The notes under the pieces were generated by a model, which was not told the origin of the DNA, searched no databases, and saw only the letters and a list, made by a program, of their open reading frames with translations. From NCBI GenBank assembly GCA_937895305.1, contig CALAXS010000428.1:1-7332 (forward strand): a stretch of DNA of 7,332 nt. The letters are read 5' to 3'. The stretch is from an uncultured bacterium. Its GTDB lineage: Bacteria > Hydrogenedentota > Hydrogenedentia > Hydrogenedentales > JAEUWI01. A program made the position numbers and the translations under genes. This document shows, in pieces, positions 4,733 through 7,332 of this stretch (position 1 is its first letter; each line of letters opens with the position of its first letter).

Positions 4733-7332
4733 ATGCTGAATAAAGTGAAAGCCCTTACCTGGGAAGAATGCCGCACGGGCGGCGCCATCGCACTCTGGTG
4801 CTGGATCGTCGGTAGCTTGTCCATGCTTGCCGTCTGGATAATGATGAATGAAATGAAGCATGGCAGGTCCTGGAAAATGGAACCGTCTCTCCTAAGTGAT
4901 GAATCTATGTTCTTCATCTGGGGTACACCCCTTCTCATCACCTTCCTCCTCATGCTCAGTCCGAACCACAAGGGCGTCCTCCACAGTGGCTATGCGCAGC
5001 GCATACTCCAACTCCCCGTACCTACTTCAGTCACCGTGGCCATCACCCTCACCGTGCGCACCTGTTGCGTCTTCATTTCCACCTTACTTGTCGTCGCGGT
5101 TTCAAGCTTGCTCTTTAAGGATGCACCCGGTGCCTCACTCGCCCTGTTTTTTGTGGCGCTCTATCTTTGCCTACAATTCACCGACTGGCTACGCAAACTC
5201 GTATCTGGCCTCACCAGTTTTCTGCTCTTTGTTTTTGTCAGTTGGTTCTGCATGGCCCTCTTAAATGGCATTGACTCCCCCTTCCCGGATTTGCATGAGA
5301 TTTGGGTCGCTATGCCCGGACGGGTGTTGTTGGGTATCACCATCCTTTTCGTTGTTACTTACGCCTTGTCTGTGCCCGTCATCAGTGCAACCCGTATAGG
5401 GCGCAAGGACGGTTTCCCCGAAGTCTGGACCTGGCACCGATACCTCAGTGCCAATACTAGAACCCGGACCAAGCCCTTTAGATCCGTCATCCATGCGCAG
5501 GTCTGGCTCAACCTGAAAAAATCCGCCTACCTTCTGCCACTGGTTACCGTACTGGTCATGGCAGCATGGTTTTTCATTCTGTGGATTGGCGGTGATCTGG
5601 GACAGGAACCCGTGCTGGAACCCCTTGTCCCCATCATTAGTGTATTGATAGGAGCTTTTGTACAGGGCCTCAAGACGGGTATTCTTCCCTGGCGACGCAG
5701 CAAGAGCATGCCAGGCTACACCTTCCTCCAGCCTATGAGTACGAACGAATACACGTATGCCCGCATATTGTCCAACGCGACCCTGCTAATCCCCACCATG
5801 GCGGTGGTCACAATCCTCCACTTCACCCTGCCTGGCACACTTTTTGTTCGGGAGATCATCCCCCAGGCCCTCGAGTCCGGCCTTACCTCACTACCTGAAA
5901 TTGCCTGGGCGCTCATCAGCCGCGCCATTCTCGTGGCCCTCTTGGTGTGGATGCTTCTCGCTATTTCCACCCGTATGTTCGCCCTGCTCATTGTCCTCAG
6001 TATCGTATTCTTTTCCATATTGGAGTGGAACTATAGTTGGGGTGACCTCGTGCAGACACCGGTAGCCTGCGCATCCGCCATTATCATCCTCACCTTGGGC
6101 GGGTATCTCTACGCCTGGCGCAAGGGAATTATCGGAGCGCGCTCTATCCTTCTTTGGGGTGGACTCTGGATGCTCCTCAGCGGGATGATTTTCGCCCAGT
6201 CCTACCTGCCCTTCGCTGACTTGAACACTATCTACTACAGCATGCCCGACAATGCGTATTTCGCTATCGCACTGGTCAGTATTGCACTGGGGGCCATGCT
6301 TCCCTTTCCCTTCATCTGCACCCTGCTTGATGTCCACAAGAAACGGCACAGTGCCATGCCCCAACAAACTGCACACGCCAAAGCCCATTGGCACTGGGGC
6401 GGTGCCAGCATCCTCGAAAAAGGCGTCGTTACGTTTATCCTCCTGTTGTGTTTGCTTTCACTCTGGCTCTGCGTTCCCCGTGAACCCGCCCATAGGGATA
6501 CCTTGCGCAGTCAGGGCTATCCCGCCACCCTGGAAGAACTCAATGCCTGGTACTTGCCCGCACCCGGTGAAGATAATGTGGCACTGGAATATGTTGAATT
6601 GAAGAACCTGCAAAATAAATGGGTAAATGAATTCATGAAATCAGACCCAGAACATCGCGGTATTGCCTATGCCTTTGAGCATGTGTTGTTTATAGGCGAT
6701 GACGAAGCAAATCGAAACGATCCGATTTCAGAACAATCTATTACACAAACCAACCGCTATTGGGAAAGTGTCGTTGCTCATACCGCGCCAGAACTTCGTA
6801 AGATCGCAGATAAAGACACCTCCCAGGCGCGTTACCCTGTGGACCTGCGCAGATTATGGTCGTCTGATTTTGGTGACCATATCGGGAACCTGAATACACT
6901 GATTGGTGGTCTTCGTGTGGATGTTTTTCACTGGGTAGGGGAAAATGAACCCTCAAAAGCAATAGACAGTTGTATTGCCATGCTGGCCCTGGCCCGGTCC
7001 CTGGAGAATGCGCCAATGCATTATATGCAGTGGAATCGCGTTGCCATGGTCCGGCGCACAACAGCGTCCCTTGAGTTTATTCTCAATCGTTGTGAAGTAC
7101 CTGCGGCTGATCTCTTACGTATGCAACAAGCACTGGACGAACAACGGGAAGCGGAAGAACGTATTACGCAAGCGAATCGTGCACTCCTGGGTGAACGAGT
7201 TAGTGCCCTATCCAGTTACTGGGTCTTTTATGGCAGTGGCAGGAACGAAATTTCAGGTTCCAGCAATTTGCAACTCTTCCCACTCTATAACATGGCCATT
7301 CCCCCTGTAGCCAGTACCATGATCCTGGGGCT
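4733..7332 (+). CDS. Large fused ABC-2-like permease with C-terminal soluble domain (partial, runs off window)
   Basis: One reading frame is open from the ATG at 4733 to the edge of the window: 866 codons and no stop. GGGAG at 4719-4723 fixes the start, 25 bases after the ATPase gene. About 14 hydrophobic segments lie between residues 17 and 532, roughly 17-38, 60-76, 100-128, 133-149, 156-178, 195-216, 265-286, 297-312, 350-369, 389-411, 414-431, 442-461, 469-489 and 508-532. Two halves look alike. The segment at 77-127, with RILQLPVPTSVTV, corresponds to 309-360, with TFLQPMSTNEYTY, and the amphipathic lead-ins at 8-20 and 253-265 have the same spacing (offset about 240). This suggests two fused permease subunits that pair with the upstream ATPase. 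Another membrane helix (562-581) leads to a soluble domain (582-866+) beginning LRSQGYPATLEELNAWY (591-607) and including ARYPVDL (699-705). That domain resembles, from memory, uncharacterised planctomycete-type proteins. Its function, and which side of the membrane it faces, are uncertain. Confidence 0.88.
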   Translation, partial: MLNKVKALTWEECRTGGAIALWCWIVGSLSMLAVWIMMNEMKHGRSWKMEPSLLSDESMFFIWGTPLLITFLLMLSPNHKGVLHSGYAQRILQLPVPTSVTVAITLTVRTCCVFISTLLVVAVSSLLFKDAPGASLALFFVALYLCLQFTDWLRKLVSGLTSFLLFVFVSWFCMALLNGIDSPFPDLHEIWVAMPGRVLLGITILFVVTYALSVPVISATRIGRKDGFPEVWTWHRYLSANTRTRTKPFRSVIHAQVWLNLKKSAYLLPLVTVLVMAAWFFILWIGGDLGQEPVLEPLVPIISVLIGAFVQGLKTGILPWRRSKSMPGYTFLQPMSTNEYTYARILSNATLLIPTMAVVTILHFTLPGTLFVREIIPQALESGLTSLPEIAWALISRAILVALLVWMLLAISTRMFALLIVLSIVFFSILEWNYSWGDLVQTPVACASAIIILTLGGYLYAWRKGIIGARSILLWGGLWMLLSGMIFAQSYLPFADLNTIYYSMPDNAYFAIALVSIALGAMLPFPFICTLLDVHKKRHSAMPQQTAHAKAHWHWGGASILEKGVVTFILLLCLLSLWLCVPREPAHRDTLRSQGYPATLEELNAWYLPAPGEDNVALEYVELKNLQNKWVNEFMKSDPEHRGIAYAFEHVLFIGDDEANRNDPISEQSITQTNRYWESVVAHTAPELRKIADKDTSQARYPVDLRRLWSSDFGDHIGNLNTLIGGLRVDVFHWVGENEPSKAIDSCIAMLALARSLENAPMHYMQWNRVAMVRRTTASLEFILNRCEVPAADLLRMQQALDEQREAEERITQANRALLGERVSALSSYWVFYGSGRNEISGSSNLQLFPLYNMAIPPVASTMILG

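Noticed and set aside
4896..5264. 122-codon + strand frame and other frames within 4733-7332
   Set aside because: These are alternative frames of the continuous 866-codon gene starting at 4733. Their products are Ser/Pro-rich or Arg-rich shadows without structure of their own.

Overview
This window most likely comes from a Gram-negative, probably anaerobic environmental bacterium. The paired Gfo/Idh/MocA oxidoreductases, the style of the ABC cassette and the C-terminal domain of the last gene recall planctomycete-like or Hydrogenedentota-type genomes. That placement is from memory and is low confidence. All genes are on the + strand.

Region 1 (1-2182) is an operon. A promoter with a perfect TATAAT lies near 48-76. 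It is followed by two Gfo/Idh/MocA-family NAD(P)-dependent oxidoreductases that overlap by 8 bases (139-1146 and 1139-2122), and the operon closes with a clear intrinsic terminator at 2149-2182. The two enzymes are diverged paralogues. Both keep the EKP motif and the Asp/His pair of the active site. The first has a normal glycine-rich dinucleotide loop, whereas in the second this is replaced by an Ala/His/Met/Tyr-rich stretch. They probably act on the same sugar, cyclitol or sugar-derived substrate, which cannot be named.

Region 2 (2250-2890) is a single gene for an unrecognised 206-residue membrane protein, preceded by an unusually long purine-rich ribosome-binding tract and with lower GC in places than its neighbours.

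Region 3 (2891-3397) has no credible gene. It holds a 374-base composite inverted-repeat element (2907-3280). Its near-identical 30-base arms match at 29 of 30 bases, its outer ends match at 16 of 20, and it contains three short ATTCCC-type hairpins. It looks like a non-autonomous repeat or MITE-like element.

Region 4 (3323-7332, open at the right edge) is a regulated ABC transporter operon. A TTGACA promoter overlapped by an 8+8 base palindromic operator precedes a YtrA-type GntR repressor, an ABC ATPase 2 bases downstream, and a very large membrane protein 25 bases after that. The last gene starts at 4733 and is open for all 866 codons to the edge of the window. It appears to contain two tandem ABC-2-like permease halves in one chain, then one more membrane helix and a soluble C-terminal domain of at least 280 residues. 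This fused permease/soluble-domain protein under local GntR control is the most unusual system in the window.
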